This document shows positions 26,818-36,627 of a stretch of DNA of 64,000 nt, piece by piece. The DNA lies in NCBI RefSeq assembly GCF_007002745.1, contig NZ_SGNY01000001.1, positions 124,001-188,000 of the forward strand. The letters run 5' to 3'. Within the stretch, counting starts at the first letter, position 1. Each line of letters begins with the position of its first letter. The notes beneath the pieces were generated by a model. The model was given only the letters and a program-made list of their open reading frames with translations, was not told the origin of the DNA and searched no databases. The translations under genes were made by a program, and so were the position numbers. The stretch is from Martinezella rhizogenes (GTDB taxonomy: Bacteria; Pseudomonadota; Alphaproteobacteria; Rhizobiales; Rhizobiaceae).

Positions 26818-27498
26818 ATGCCCAAGCCAGTAAAAACCGCACCTGAAGACACCATTGCCGCACGCATCAGCCGGACGCTCGCCGACCGCATCGTCCGCGG
26901 TGAACTGTCGCCGGGTGAACGGCTGCGGCAGGATCACATCGCCGCCGAATTCGGCGCGTCGCATGTGCCGGTGCGCGAGGCGTTTCGCCGGTTGGAAGCG
27001 CAGGGGCTGGCCGCCAGCATTCCGCGCCGGGGTGTCCGGGTGGCGGATTTCGGCCTTGAGGATGTGCGCGAAGTGGCGGAAATGCGCGCCGCCCTTGAGG
27101 TTCTGGCGCTGCGCCACGCCATTCCCAACATGACGTCAGCCATTCTCGATCAGGCCGAGGCGGCGACGCTGGAAGGTGACAGCGCCGTTGACGTGCAGCA
27201 CTGGGAAGAGGCCAATCGCCGCTTCCATCGCCTCATCACCGCGCCCTGCAACATGCCGCGCCTGATGGAGGCGATCGACGGCCTGCATGCCGCAAGCGCC
27301 CGTTTCCTGTTTTCCGCCTGGCGGGCCGGCTGGGAGCGCCGCACCGATACTGACCACCGCGCAATCATCGACGCGCTGCGCGGCGGCAGGGCAGAGGAGG
27401 CGGTACGCATTCTCGACGGACATGTGCAATGGATCGGCCGCAAGGCCATCCGCACCTCGTCCGGCTCGGTACGCGACGCCTTCGCGATTGTCGGATAG
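26818..27498 (+). CDS. GntR-family transcriptional regulator (FCD type)
   Basis: The protein has 226 aa. The N-terminal winged helix is clear: 'LADRIVRGELSPGERLRQDHIAAEFGAS', then 'VPVREAFRRLEAQGL'. The C-terminal FCD ligand domain has 'VREVAEMRAALEVLALRHA', 'FHRLITAPCNMPRL' and the metal-type His pair in 'TDTDHRAIIDALRGG'. FCD GntR proteins sense small organic acids and regulate adjacent catabolic genes; no such gene is next to it. The DUF1284 remnant follows after 10 bases and may share the transcript. Confidence 0.93.
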   Translation: MPKPVKTAPEDTIAARISRTLADRIVRGELSPGERLRQDHIAAEFGASHVPVREAFRRLEAQGLAASIPRRGVRVADFGLEDVREVAEMRAALEVLALRHAIPNMTSAILDQAEAATLEGDSAVDVQHWEEANRRFHRLITAPCNMPRLMEAIDGLHAASARFLFSAWRAGWERRTDTDHRAIIDALRGGRAEEAVRILDGHVQWIGRKAIRTSSGSVRDAFAIVG

Positions 27499-27508
27499 GC
27501 GGCGGCGC

Positions 27509-28021
27509 TTGACTGTCCGGCTCCGCCCCCACCATCTTCTGTGTATGCTGACCTATGTCGGCAAGGGCTATACTTCCGGCTTCGTCGAAAATTACGACCG
27601 TGTCGCCGCCCGGCTGAATACAGGCGAAGAGGATATCGAGCTGGTGGATGGACCGGACGATATCTGCACCGGCCTGCTCTGCTAAAGCCATGCGCACTGT
27701 TTTAACGAAGGCGTGGTGCAGCGGGACGAGACGGCGCGGGGTTCAGTGTCGACGCTCTTGAACGAGACGCTTGCCCCCGGAAAACGGCTGCGGGCAACGC
27801 CGGACTTTCTTGCAAGAATGCGTCTCGCCTTCGCCGCCGGAGACATCCGGCAGGCCTGTCGTGGTTGCCAGTGGATAAGGCTTTGCGACCGTATCGCAGC
27901 ATCAGGCTTTGCGGGCGTGAAAATCGGCGAGCCGTTGCAGATGGTGCCGAAAGATGCGGCGCGTTTTTCGAAGCATCCGATGCTCAGTCCCAAATATGGG
28001 TTGGATGGCCGGAAATTGTGA
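27509..28021 (+). pseudogene. DUF1284 protein interrupted by one in-frame TAA
   Basis: One open frame of 170 codons runs from TTG 27509 to 28021 except for a single TAA at 27683-27685 (codon 59). Before it: 'VRLRPHHLLCMLTYVGKGY' through 'DDICTGLLC'. After it, in the same frame: 'SHAHCFNEGVVQRD', then 'CRGCQWIRLCDRIA'. These are the two halves of a normal DUF1284 protein with its conserved Cys and His. A single-base change (for example CAA or GAA to TAA) explains the break. TAA does not code selenocysteine or pyrrolysine, so I call it a pseudogene, or a sequence error. Confidence 0.75.
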
Positions 28022-28086
28022 TGCCTTCTCTTTCCTCATTCCTGTGACAGGCACAGGAATGAGGTGGGTGCGGGGAGGTGAGATGG

Positions 28087-29187
28087 CTACTCCGGCACAT
28101 TCGTCTCGGTCCGCTCTGCCGCCTTCACCGTTGCCTTGATCTCCTTCGGGTCGCGCCCGGACTTCTTGTCGTAACTTACCTTAACCGAATAATCGCCGGG
28201 ATGCAGCGTTTCCTGATGCTGTGTGCCGTAGCGACCGGAAATTTCCTTCTGCGTGCCCTGCAGATCCTTGGTTGTCTCGACGATATCGATCCGCTCCGCA
28301 CCGGGGGCGGTGATGGCAAGAACACCGGCATCGAGATCAAGGGTGATTTCCGAGCGTTTTCCGGCGGTCACCGTGAAAGGTTGCTCCACTGTCACCTTGC
28401 CCAGACGGGCCCGCATGACGAAATCGCCTGCCGGCATTTCCATCATCTTGCCCGTGCCGTAAATGCCGTTGATGGTCTGGCGCGTGCCATCAAGGGTTTC
28501 CTTGGCTGACATCGCCTCGAAACGAATGTCGTCGGTTTCAACCGCTTTGCCGCCCTGGGCATAAACCGCCTTGGCAATCACCACGCCGCTCGGGATGACA
28601 AGGTCGTGGCTGATCGTTTCGCCCGCCTTGACGGCAAGTGTTTCCTGCACCCGCGCCGGACCGATGCTGCCGGTGAGAACAATCTCGCCCGCCGGCACGA
28701 AAACGGCATTCTGGCCGTAGACGCTGTCCTTGAAATCGCCCTTGGTGATTTCGGTTTTCGCCTGAGTTTCCACATCGCCATCCGGGCTGCGTTTCGGCAC
28801 GACAGTCAGTTCCGCCGCATCGAAATTCACCTTCGGCCTTGCGACGCTGCCATCCTTCACCTCGAAGGCAATTTCGCGGGTCACATTGCCCAGCGCCGCA
28901 ACACCGACATATTTGCCGGCCGGCAGTTTTGCCTCGAAGGTGGCGTCATAGGAGCCGCCGGCATTCTCATCGGTTCGTGCTCCAGCCCGGTCGGTCTTGT
29001 AGAAATCCCAACGCACCTTGTTGCTGTTGCCAAGCGAGGGGCCGCCATTAAACAGCACCGCATCCGTCGCCACGTTAAATTGCGCCGAGGGCGCCTGCGC
29101 CCGCAATGGCGACGGCAGCGCCGCAACGGCAAGCGCAGCGCATGCGACATTTACGGAAAAAGAAGCCATTTTCATCATCGACCCCAT
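28087..29187 (-). CDS. Secreted protein with tandem beta-rich repeats
   Basis: The protein has 366 aa with a signal peptide (SVNVACAALAVAALPSPLRA). The mature part looks like three to four repeats of about 85-95 residues, each with a strand pair 'Y/VxxPAGxxxxxxxxGxxxxxxxFxVxxGxxxxxxxxL', for example 'PAGKYVGVAALGNVTREIAF', 'PAGEIVLTGSIGPARVQETL' and 'PAGDFVMRARLGKVTVEQPF'. Similar modules occur at the C-termini of some rhizobial VWA-domain proteins, so a surface or envelope role is likely. No catalytic motif is seen. Alternative starts at 29178 or 29169 are possible. It is divergent from ccrM. Confidence 0.75.
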   Translation of the reverse strand: MGSMMKMASFSVNVACAALAVAALPSPLRAQAPSAQFNVATDAVLFNGGPSLGNSNKVRWDFYKTDRAGARTDENAGGSYDATFEAKLPAGKYVGVAALGNVTREIAFEVKDGSVARPKVNFDAAELTVVPKRSPDGDVETQAKTEITKGDFKDSVYGQNAVFVPAGEIVLTGSIGPARVQETLAVKAGETISHDLVIPSGVVIAKAVYAQGGKAVETDDIRFEAMSAKETLDGTRQTINGIYGTGKMMEMPAGDFVMRARLGKVTVEQPFTVTAGKRSEITLDLDAGVLAITAPGAERIDIVETTKDLQGTQKEISGRYGTQHQETLHPGDYSVKVSYDKKSGRDPKEIKATVKAAERTETNVPE

Positions 29188-29361
29188 TGCGGATCACCCC
29201 TTGCCATTGCCGTCTTCCTGCCGCGTCGAACTGCGCGACAGACCAACCCGTTGCGCACAACGTTTTTGTGCCGCTTCGGGTTCCCCGCCCGTCGCCGCAA
29301 ATCCCACATCGCGGCCGCTACAGCCATTTATTTTGCGTTTTCCGTGACTTGTTCAGGCTTT

Positions 29362-29383
29362 GATAACCATCTTCGGTAACCAT
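29362..29383 (+). promoter_or_regulatory. Two CtrA half-site-like motifs before ccrM
   Basis: gataaccat (29362-29370) and gtaaccat (29376-29383) are two TAACCAT-type motifs in the same orientation, 13 bases apart, shortly before ccrM. CtrA half sites in alphaproteobacteria read (T)TAACCAT. Known: CtrA activates ccrM in Caulobacter and relatives. Binding here is inferred; the first base deviates from the consensus in both copies. Confidence 0.45.
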
Positions 29384-29385
29384 AA

Positions 29386-30567
<1,182 letters not shown>

Positions 30568-30666
30568 TCGAAAGCCCAAAAGGCTGAAGACGGACGATCC
30601 ACCGCCCGCCCTTGTCAGAATACGTCTCTGTCCGGTTTAGTACCTTCAGTCCCGGATGGAGAACGA

Positions 30667-30704
30667 CCAACGCCCGGCACCCTGGTGTCGGGCGTTGGTA
30701 TTTT
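30667..30704 (+). terminator. Strong hairpin terminator of ccrM
   Basis: Arms ccaacgcccggcacc (30667-30681) and ggtgtcgggcgttgg (30684-30698) pair almost perfectly with one mismatch, followed by TATTTT. It lies 100 bases after ccrM. The innermost pairs must open to form a loop. Confidence 0.8.
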
Positions 30705-30739
30705 CGAATATAAAACTTTAGCCAGACAAGTTTCGCGCA

Positions 30740-30886
30740 AGAGACGGCCCATACTGTCTGGGTCAAAGCAGTGGTTGTGGAAATCCGGTTCGGACAGATC
30801 ACGAAAACACTGCTGTCCCATGCCGCTTGCGGCAGGACTGGCGCAGGCTGGAGACCGCCATTTCCGCCTGCGCCAATTTTCTTTTT
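30740..30886 (+). ncRNA. Candidate small RNA ending in its own terminator
   Basis: A second terminator (stem ggcgcaggc/gcctgcgcc at 30840-30848 and 30866-30874, then aattttcttttt) lies downstream of the ccrM terminator with no ORF in between. An AT-rich stretch at 30699-30722 (attttcgaatataaaacttt) could be a promoter. The simplest reading is an independent small RNA of about 100-150 nt. The 5' end is a guess, and I recognise no Rfam-type family. Confidence 0.35.
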
Positions 30887-31180
30887 GGGGTTCCCCAGGC
30901 TTTCCGGCGCCCCCAGATAACGGCTCTACGTCCAAAAAAATCATGAGAACAGGGCAATAAAGCACGCCCTTGATTCCGTTTAGTCAGGATGTGCTCTGGT
31001 GGCCAAGTCTTAACAATAGATGTCCGGCGCGTTACGGAAGATTAACGTGACGCTACACATGGCGGGGAGTACATATTCTTCCAGGCTGAGTGTCGCCGGC
31101 GACCAAAAACGATCGCGACGCGACGATGCGAGACAGCCGGATTCGCGGGCCATTGCCTGTGATGAACAAGGAGGCGTGCC

Positions 31181-31693
31181 ATGCGCTCGCTTTTAAAAAC
31201 AGTCACAATAGCATCCTTCATTCTGGCAGTTGCCTCGGGCGGCGCGTTCGCGGCCGAGCACGGTGGTCACGGTGGCGGTCATGGTGGGGAGCACAGTGAC
31301 GGGGCCCACGGTTTCCATGACAGCGACCGGGGCGGCGGTTTCCATGGTGACCGTGATCGGGGTTTCTTCAAGTCCGACAACTATGTCGACTGGGGTGACC
31401 TTGCCACCGGCTATTATAATGCCCCTCCGATGAGCTACAGCTATCAGGGACCACATCATCTGGCCCGCGTTCTGAATGAAGTGCGCGTCGCCGATCACCG
31501 GATCGATCTCGAACGTCAGCAGGGCAAGCTGACGGCCAGCTCTTTCAGCAAGTTGGAAAAAGAGGCCGCGGGTATCCGCACGCAGGCCTTGAAAACAGCC
31601 GACATGCATCGCGGCGGCATTCCTTTCAAGACATTCGCCGCGCTTCAAGGTGAAGTCCGGCAGCTTGATCGGAATATCGTGCGCATGAGCTGA
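31181..31693 (+). CDS. Small secreted His/Gly-rich protein
   Basis: The protein has 170 aa with a Sec signal peptide (TVTIASFILAVASGGAFA). Directly after it comes a His/Gly/Asp-rich segment (about residues 25-65) of 'HGGHGGGHGGEHSDG' type that could bind metal ions. The C-terminal half is helical ('RVLNEVRVADHRIDLERQQG', 'LEKEAAGIRTQAL'). AAGGAGG precedes ATG 31181. A GATCCTCG/CGAGGATC hairpin follows at 31705-31726. The family is not recognised; envelope metal or stress buffering is only a guess, and the degP-like gene follows. Confidence 0.75.
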   Translation: MRSLLKTVTIASFILAVASGGAFAAEHGGHGGGHGGEHSDGAHGFHDSDRGGGFHGDRDRGFFKSDNYVDWGDLATGYYNAPPMSYSYQGPHHLARVLNEVRVADHRIDLERQQGKLTASSFSKLEKEAAGIRTQALKTADMHRGGIPFKTFAALQGEVRQLDRNIVRMS

Positions 31694-31977
31694 CCGGGAC
31701 GTTTCGATCCTCGTTTCCGAGGATCGGGCTTCCCCTCGGAAAGCAAAGCATCGGGAGGGTGCGCCGGTGAGACCCGCCCTCCTAACTCCAGGGCCCGGTA
31801 GGGAAAACCTGCCGATTTTCTAGAGACATGTAACACAAGGCACCGTGCGTCCCCATCGGGATGCACGAGGATTTGGCATTGCCCATCTTATGCGCAGCCG
31901 GGATCTGGTTGCCGAAAGGGCATCGTATAGCGACGGCGCGGTTTCGGCTGCGCATGTCCTCACAAAGGAGAAACGTC

Positions 31978-33492
31978 ATGTCCGGCATTCTACGCAGATA
32001 TCGCATTGCAGCTTTGCTTGGCGCAGCCTTTGTCGCCGCACCGCTTGTGCTGCCCGTCTTTCTGCATAACACACCCGCTTTTGCCCAGGCCGGATTGTCG
32101 GCCGTTCCCGGCCCGGTGGCGTCGGGCGGTTCCTTCGCCGGGATCGTTGCCGCCGACAAGCCGGCGGTGGTGACCGTCACCACCGAAATGAAAACGCAGG
32201 AACAGGCGACCGATGATACCACGCCGTTCGACCAGCAGTTTCGGCAGTTCTTCGGCGAGCAGGGCATTCCCCTGCCGCAACAGCAGCCGCAGCAGCGCCA
32301 ATCCCAGACCGCGGAAGCACTGGGTTCCGGCTTCATCATCTCGCCGGACGGCTATATCGTCACCAATAATCACGTCATCGACAATGCCACTTCCATCAAG
32401 GTGACACTGGATGACGGCACGGAGCTTCCCGCCACGCTTGTCGGCGCCGATCCGAAATCGGATCTGGCCGTCCTCAAGATCACCGCTTCCAAGCCTCTGG
32501 CAGTGATTTCCTGGGGAGATTCCGACAGGCTGAAGGCCGGCGATCAGATATTGGCGATCGGCAATCCGTTCGGCATAGGTACCACGGTCACGGCCGGTAT
32601 CGTCTCGGCCCGCGGGCGTGACCTGCACAGCGGACCCTATGACGATTTTATCCAGATCGACGCGCCGATCAATCACGGCAATTCCGGTGGTCCGCTGGTC
32701 GATGTCGAAGGCAAGGTCGTTGGCATCAACACGGCGATCTATTCGCCGAATGGCGGCAGCGTCGGTGTCGGTTTCGCCATCCCCTCCGATCAGGCGCAGA
32801 ATGTCGTCGTCCGCCTCATGAAGGATGGGTCGATCCACCACGGCTTCATTGGCGTTCAGATACAGCCGGTGACCTCTGACGTGGCCAACGCCATCGGCCT
32901 TGCCACGCCGGAAGGCGCGCTGGTCGCCAAGGTGGAAGCGAGCACACCCGCAGGCCGCGCCGGCATCAGGACCGGCGACGTGATTACCGCGCTCGGCGGA
33001 CAGACGATCAAGTCCCCGCGCGATCTGTCGCGCATGGTCGCAGATCTGTCGCCGGGCCAGAAGGAACACGTCACGGTCTGGCGTCAGGGCGAGACCCGCG
33101 ACCTGCTTCTCACCGTGGGTGGCAATGATGGCCAGAGCGCACAGGCATCCCCTGACAATGGCCAGCAGAAGGGCGATGCCTCATCGCAAGCCCTGCCAAT
33201 GATCGGTATCGGACTGGCGGATATCACCCCGGCGATCCGTGAAGCCCTCAATCTCCCGCAGAATGAAAAGGGCACGATCGTCGAAAGCGTGACACCCTCC
33301 AAACCCGCCGCCGAGGCCGGTTTGCAGGCAGGCGACGTGATCGTTTCGGTCAATCAGACGGCGGTGAAATCGGCGGGTGATGCCAAGGCGGCCATTGCGC
33401 AGGCGGGCAAGGCTGGTCGCAAATCCGTTCTGCTGCTCATCCAGCGCGGCGATTCGCAGACCTATGTCGCCGTGCCCTTCGCACAGGGCTGA
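31978..33492 (+). CDS. degP: Do/DegP-family periplasmic serine protease
   Basis: This trypsin-like protease/chaperone clears misfolded envelope proteins. From ATG 31978 (AAAGGAG 8 bases upstream) it has 504 aa with a signal peptide to about residue 36. The catalytic triad is His132 (NNHVID), Asp162 (KSDLAVLK) and Ser236 (GNSGGPLVD). Two PDZ domains follow, about 300-390 ('ALVAKVEASTPAGRAGIRTG') and 410-500 ('GTIVESVTPSKPAAEAGLQA'). An upstream open frame to 31861 lacks a ribosome-binding site. Which of the several rhizobial Deg paralogues it is cannot be fixed from sequence alone. Confidence 0.95.
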   Translation: MSGILRRYRIAALLGAAFVAAPLVLPVFLHNTPAFAQAGLSAVPGPVASGGSFAGIVAADKPAVVTVTTEMKTQEQATDDTTPFDQQFRQFFGEQGIPLPQQQPQQRQSQTAEALGSGFIISPDGYIVTNNHVIDNATSIKVTLDDGTELPATLVGADPKSDLAVLKITASKPLAVISWGDSDRLKAGDQILAIGNPFGIGTTVTAGIVSARGRDLHSGPYDDFIQIDAPINHGNSGGPLVDVEGKVVGINTAIYSPNGGSVGVGFAIPSDQAQNVVVRLMKDGSIHHGFIGVQIQPVTSDVANAIGLATPEGALVAKVEASTPAGRAGIRTGDVITALGGQTIKSPRDLSRMVADLSPGQKEHVTVWRQGETRDLLLTVGGNDGQSAQASPDNGQQKGDASSQALPMIGIGLADITPAIREALNLPQNEKGTIVESVTPSKPAAEAGLQAGDVIVSVNQTAVKSAGDAKAAIAQAGKAGRKSVLLLIQRGDSQTYVAVPFAQG

Positions 33493-33519
33493 ACCCCGGT
33501 TTTCCGGTAAAATCGCAAG

Positions 33520-33550
33520 GAACGGGCAACTCCATCGGAGCTGCCCGTTC
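33520..33550. terminator. Bidirectional hairpin between degP-like and HAD genes
   Basis: gaacgggca (33520-33528) pairs with tgcccgttc (33542-33550), with a further CTCC/GGAG inner stem. T-rich sequence follows on the plus strand (tgtcatttt) and A-rich sequence precedes it (aaaatcgc), so it can end both convergent genes. It is one of the clearest terminators in the window. Confidence 0.8.
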
Positions 33551-33558
33551 TGTCATTT

Positions 33559-34170
33559 TCAGACATCCACCCCATAATCCCGCAGATCCTGCCGCAGCTT
33601 TTCCGCGCCGGTGAAGTGCACCGCCTGCCAGCCGGCCTGCTTTGCGCCCTCCACATTCGCCAGCGTATCGTCGATGAAGATGCTGGCCGCGGGGTTGAGG
33701 CCGAATTCCTTTGCGTGCAGATCGTAGATCGCCACGTCAGGCTTCAGGAGCTTCACATCGCCGGAGACCGTCACGCCGCGCGGCAGGGTAAGGAAGGGGA
33801 ACATCTTCTGCGCTTCACGAAAGGTGTCGGAAGCGAAGTTGGTCAGCATCGTCACGTCGTGGCCGCTGTCGATCAGGGCAACCATGATCGCGACGCTCTC
33901 GTCATAGGAATGCGAGACCATTTCGTGCCAGAACTTGCGGAAGGCGCGAATATGCTCTTCCCGCTCGGGAAATTGCTCCAGCAACAGCGCTTCGGCGTCC
34001 TCCCAGCGGCGACCGCGATCCTGTTCGAGGTTCCAGTCATGGGTGCAGACATTCTCGAAGAACCATTTGCGCTCGTCGGCATCGGGAATGAGGCGGCTAT
34101 AGGGAATATGCGGATCGTAATGGATCAGCACCTTGCCGATGTCGAATACGATATGCTCAATCTTGGTCAT
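33559..34170 (-). CDS. HAD-superfamily hydrolase (YihX-like)
   Basis: The protein has 203 aa. Motif I is 'HIVFDIGKVLIHYDP', where the second Asp of DxD is Gly, as in YihX-type HAD-IA enzymes (glucose-1-phosphatase-like). Motif II is 'VTMLTNFASDTF', motif III is a Lys in 'DVKLLKPDVAIYDLHA', and motif IV is 'ASIFIDDTLANVEGA'. The protein is therefore probably an active phosphatase of unknown substrate. It stands between the degP-like gene and mutY on the minus strand, and AAGGAAGTTTCG-like sequence precedes ATG 34170. Confidence 0.88.
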   Translation of the reverse strand: MTKIEHIVFDIGKVLIHYDPHIPYSRLIPDADERKWFFENVCTHDWNLEQDRGRRWEDAEALLLEQFPEREEHIRAFRKFWHEMVSHSYDESVAIMVALIDSGHDVTMLTNFASDTFREAQKMFPFLTLPRGVTVSGDVKLLKPDVAIYDLHAKEFGLNPAASIFIDDTLANVEGAKQAGWQAVHFTGAEKLRQDLRDYGVDV

Positions 34171-34250
34171 CGAAACTTCCTGCTTTCATCGAACATAAGC
34201 GCGTCTTTCAAACGCTCTAAATCTTTGAGTTGCATCGTCCCTGTCGAAAA

Positions 34251-35360
34251 TCAATTTCGATTTTCGGGCCGATACGCGGATGGAATAGCTTGGATGATGA
34301 CTTTTTTCATCACCGTTGGCAGCGCCTGCGCGTCAAGATTTGTAACCGGCTCCCACCATCCGTCATCCGGGCCGGTTTTGAGGCTATCCGGCACCTGCGC
34401 GCGATAGACGGTTAGCCGCAGTTCGAAATGGGTGAAGACATGCACGATGACGCCCGCCGCCTGCCAGCCGGCGGCAAAGGGCGCGTGGCTCGCCTCCGTG
34501 CCGCCATCCACACGGGCAGTCCACGCCGTTGTCGGTACCTCGGTCATGCCGCCGAGAAGCCCGCTTTCGATGCGCCGCCGCAGCAGGATTTCGCCGCTCG
34601 GATTCACCGCCACGAAGGCGGCGCCGAGCCGCACGGGTTTGGCCTTCTTCGCCGCCTTCACCGGAAAACGCTCCGGCTCGTCACGCGCAAGCGCCAGACA
34701 GGCGCCATTGAACGGACAGAGTGCGCAGGCCGGCCGCTTCGGCGTGCAGATCGTCGCGCCGAGATCCATCATCGCCTGAGCAAAGTCGCCGGGTCGGTCG
34801 GCTGGCGTGAGCGCGGCCACCTTCGCTTTCATGGCCGGTTTGGAACCGGGCAGGGGAGCATCTATGACGAAGAGCCGGGAAATGACGCGCTCCACATTGC
34901 CGTCCATCACTGCCGCCTGCCGGTTAAACGCGATCGCCGCCACGGCGGCGGCGGTATAATCGCCGATGCCGGGCAGCTCTTTCAGGCCTGCCTCGCTGTC
35001 CGGAAAAATGCCGCCATGGTCACGCGCCACGGCTTCCGCGCATTTCTTGAGGTTGCGGGCGCGGGCATAATAACCAAGCCCTGCCCATGCCGCCATGACG
35101 TCTTCGACCGGTGCCGCCGCCAGATCGCTGACGGTCGGCCAGGCGGCGAGAAACTTCAGGAAATAAGGCTTTACCGCCTGCACCGTCGTCTGCTGCAGCA
35201 TCACCTCCGACAGCCATACGTGATAGGGATCGGCGCGTTTTCCCTGTGCCGCCATGGCCGGAGACGTGCGCCACGGCAGCTCGCGATGGTGCCGGTCGTA
35301 CCATGCCAGAAGTTGTTCCGCCGTCGGATGTGATATTTGTTGTCGCGCATATGTGTTCAT
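34251..35360 (-). CDS. mutY: A/G-specific adenine DNA glycosylase
   Basis: MutY removes A mispaired with 8-oxoguanine. From ATG 35360 the product has 369 aa; the frame stays open to 35648, but that part is not MutY-like. Features: 'LPWRTSP', catalytic Glu in 'WLSEVMLQQTTVQAV', helix-hairpin-helix with catalytic Asp 'LPGIGDYTAAAVAAIAFN', the 4Fe-4S loop CTPKRPACALCPFNGAC, and a C-terminal NUDIX-like 8-oxoG recognition domain ('GEILLRRRIESGLLGGMTEV'). The neighbouring DUF721 and dsbA genes are divergent; this arrangement is recurrent in Rhizobiales (from memory). Confidence 0.96.
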   Translation of the reverse strand: MNTYARQQISHPTAEQLLAWYDRHHRELPWRTSPAMAAQGKRADPYHVWLSEVMLQQTTVQAVKPYFLKFLAAWPTVSDLAAAPVEDVMAAWAGLGYYARARNLKKCAEAVARDHGGIFPDSEAGLKELPGIGDYTAAAVAAIAFNRQAAVMDGNVERVISRLFVIDAPLPGSKPAMKAKVAALTPADRPGDFAQAMMDLGATICTPKRPACALCPFNGACLALARDEPERFPVKAAKKAKPVRLGAAFVAVNPSGEILLRRRIESGLLGGMTEVPTTAWTARVDGGTEASHAPFAAGWQAAGVIVHVFTHFELRLTVYRAQVPDSLKTGPDDGWWEPVTNLDAQALPTVMKKVIIQAIPSAYRPENRN

Positions 35361-35486
35361 CGCCGCTGAACATAGAGACGGCGCGGCAATCTGCAACAGC
35401 AGCCTGTCGTGGCGAGGCGGAAAACCGCATCCGGCGGTGAACGCCATCACATCGAGACCCACCATCTGTTTCAGGAGGACCAACCC

Positions 35487-35951
35487 ATGCCGAACGCGCT
35501 GCTGGAAAACATACCTCAACCGCTCCTTCATATTGTCGGAGCTCTTCTCGCATTGTGCCTGATCATCAGCCTGCTGAACCGCATCGGTCGGCTGTGCTTT
35601 GGCACGCAGAACGGGGTCGCCCTGGTAACGGCGCGGGTAATCCGGCACATTCGTGAGCTGGAAATGACGCGGGAAAAACCGTCACGCCGCTTTCGGATTT
35701 TTGAATCGGGTTTCTGGGCGATTTTTTGCCATGGCCTGTGGATATATCTGTTCGTCGTTCTGGCCTGCATGTTGGTGATTGCTTTTATCTCGGATAAGCC
35801 GGGCATCCTTCATCTGAAGATTTTGGCTGCGGGCTATTTCCTCTTTGGATGTTGGGTGGCGGGAATGATACGCTTGGGCGCCCGCCGGGACTGGCGACGA
35901 TTCCGTGCGCTGTTGCGCGGCGAAGAAGGTGACGACGGCGCGATCGCTTGA
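35487..35951 (+). CDS. Small three-helix membrane protein
   Basis: The protein has 154 aa from ATG 35487 with CAGGAGG upstream. Three hydrophobic segments are seen at about 12-30 (VGALLALCLIISLL), 76-98 (ICHGLWIYLFVVLACMLVIAF-like) and 110-128. The last is followed by an Arg-rich cytoplasmic tail (RLGARRDWRRFRALLRG). No known family comes to mind. It sits between divergent mutY and the dciA-like gene, 26 bases before the latter, so it may be co-transcribed with it. Confidence 0.7.
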   Translation: MPNALLENIPQPLLHIVGALLALCLIISLLNRIGRLCFGTQNGVALVTARVIRHIRELEMTREKPSRRFRIFESGFWAIFCHGLWIYLFVVLACMLVIAFISDKPGILHLKILAAGYFLFGCWVAGMIRLGARRDWRRFRALLRGEEGDDGAIA

Positions 35952-35977
35952 GGTCGTTTGCCTCTGTCGAGGAGAGC

Positions 35978-36499
35978 ATGAAGAAACCTGCAGATTCGTT
36001 CCGCAAGGGCGTCGTACAGATCGCCGAAGTCGCCAACGGCATTATGGATCCCGTGCTGTCGAAGCGGGCGGGCATCAACACGGCGTTGCTCGGCTCCTGG
36101 GACGAGATCGCCGGCGATGACTTTGCCGATTGCACCCGGCCGGAAAAAATCACTTGGCCGCGCCGCGACGAGGGGCCGGATCGCGGCGGTTACCAGCCCG
36201 GCGTGCTGACCATCGCCTGCGAAGGGGCGCGCGCCTTGTTCCTCACCCATGCACAGGGCGAACTCATCGCCCGCATCAACGGTTTTTTCGGCTTTCCGGC
36301 GGTGCGCCAGATCCGGATCGTGCAGAAGCCGGTTTCGCAAACCATTGCCCGCAAAAGAAAACCGCCGCCGCTGCGTGGCGATGCGGCAAAACGTCTCGAT
36401 GACATGATGCAAGGCATCGAGAGCGAGGCGCTGCGCAAGGCGGTGGAGCGGCTTGGCACGGCGGTGTTGCAGAAAAAGCCGCCGCGCAGGACGATTTGA
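35978..36499 (+). CDS. DciA-like protein (DUF721)
   Basis: The protein has 173 aa from ATG 35978 with GAGGAGAG upstream. The N-terminal DUF721 core is visible: 'GINTALLGSWDEIAGDDFADCT', then 'GVLTIACEGARALFLTHAQGELIARIN'. DciA is the ancestral bacterial loader of the replicative helicase DnaB. Rhizobiales lack DnaC/DnaI and use DciA-type proteins, so a replication-loading role is plausible. The C-terminal half is Lys/Arg-rich (KRKPPPLRGDAAKRL), fit for DNA or helicase contact. Confidence 0.8.
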   Translation: MKKPADSFRKGVVQIAEVANGIMDPVLSKRAGINTALLGSWDEIAGDDFADCTRPEKITWPRRDEGPDRGGYQPGVLTIACEGARALFLTHAQGELIARINGFFGFPAVRQIRIVQKPVSQTIARKRKPPPLRGDAAKRLDDMMQGIESEALRKAVERLGTAVLQKKPPRRTI

Positions 36500-36627
36500 T
36501 GAAAGGCGCTGTCCTTGACTGGTCACAATTCTTTGACAAGAAGAGTTCAAAACCCCGCTTGTGATGAACAGGCCGTCGCTATATCGGAATCAACAGACAA
36601 TAGAGTCTATTACCAACAGGTGCTTTC

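Larger units (their letters stand above)
30568..31180. other. 613-base intergenic region after ccrM
   Basis: It holds two factor-independent terminators (30667-30704 and 30840-30886) and a candidate small RNA between them. Beyond 30887 there is a C/G-rich patch, then mixed sequence with 'ttaacaatagatg' and 'agattaacgtgacg' near 31008-31050, which may be promoter elements of the next gene. No protein gene with a ribosome-binding site and family likeness is visible. Confidence 0.5.

Noticed and set aside
27683-27685. Stop codon in DUF1284 as a recoded amino acid
   Set aside because: It is TAA; selenocysteine uses TGA and pyrrolysine TAG, and neither tRNA context is evident.
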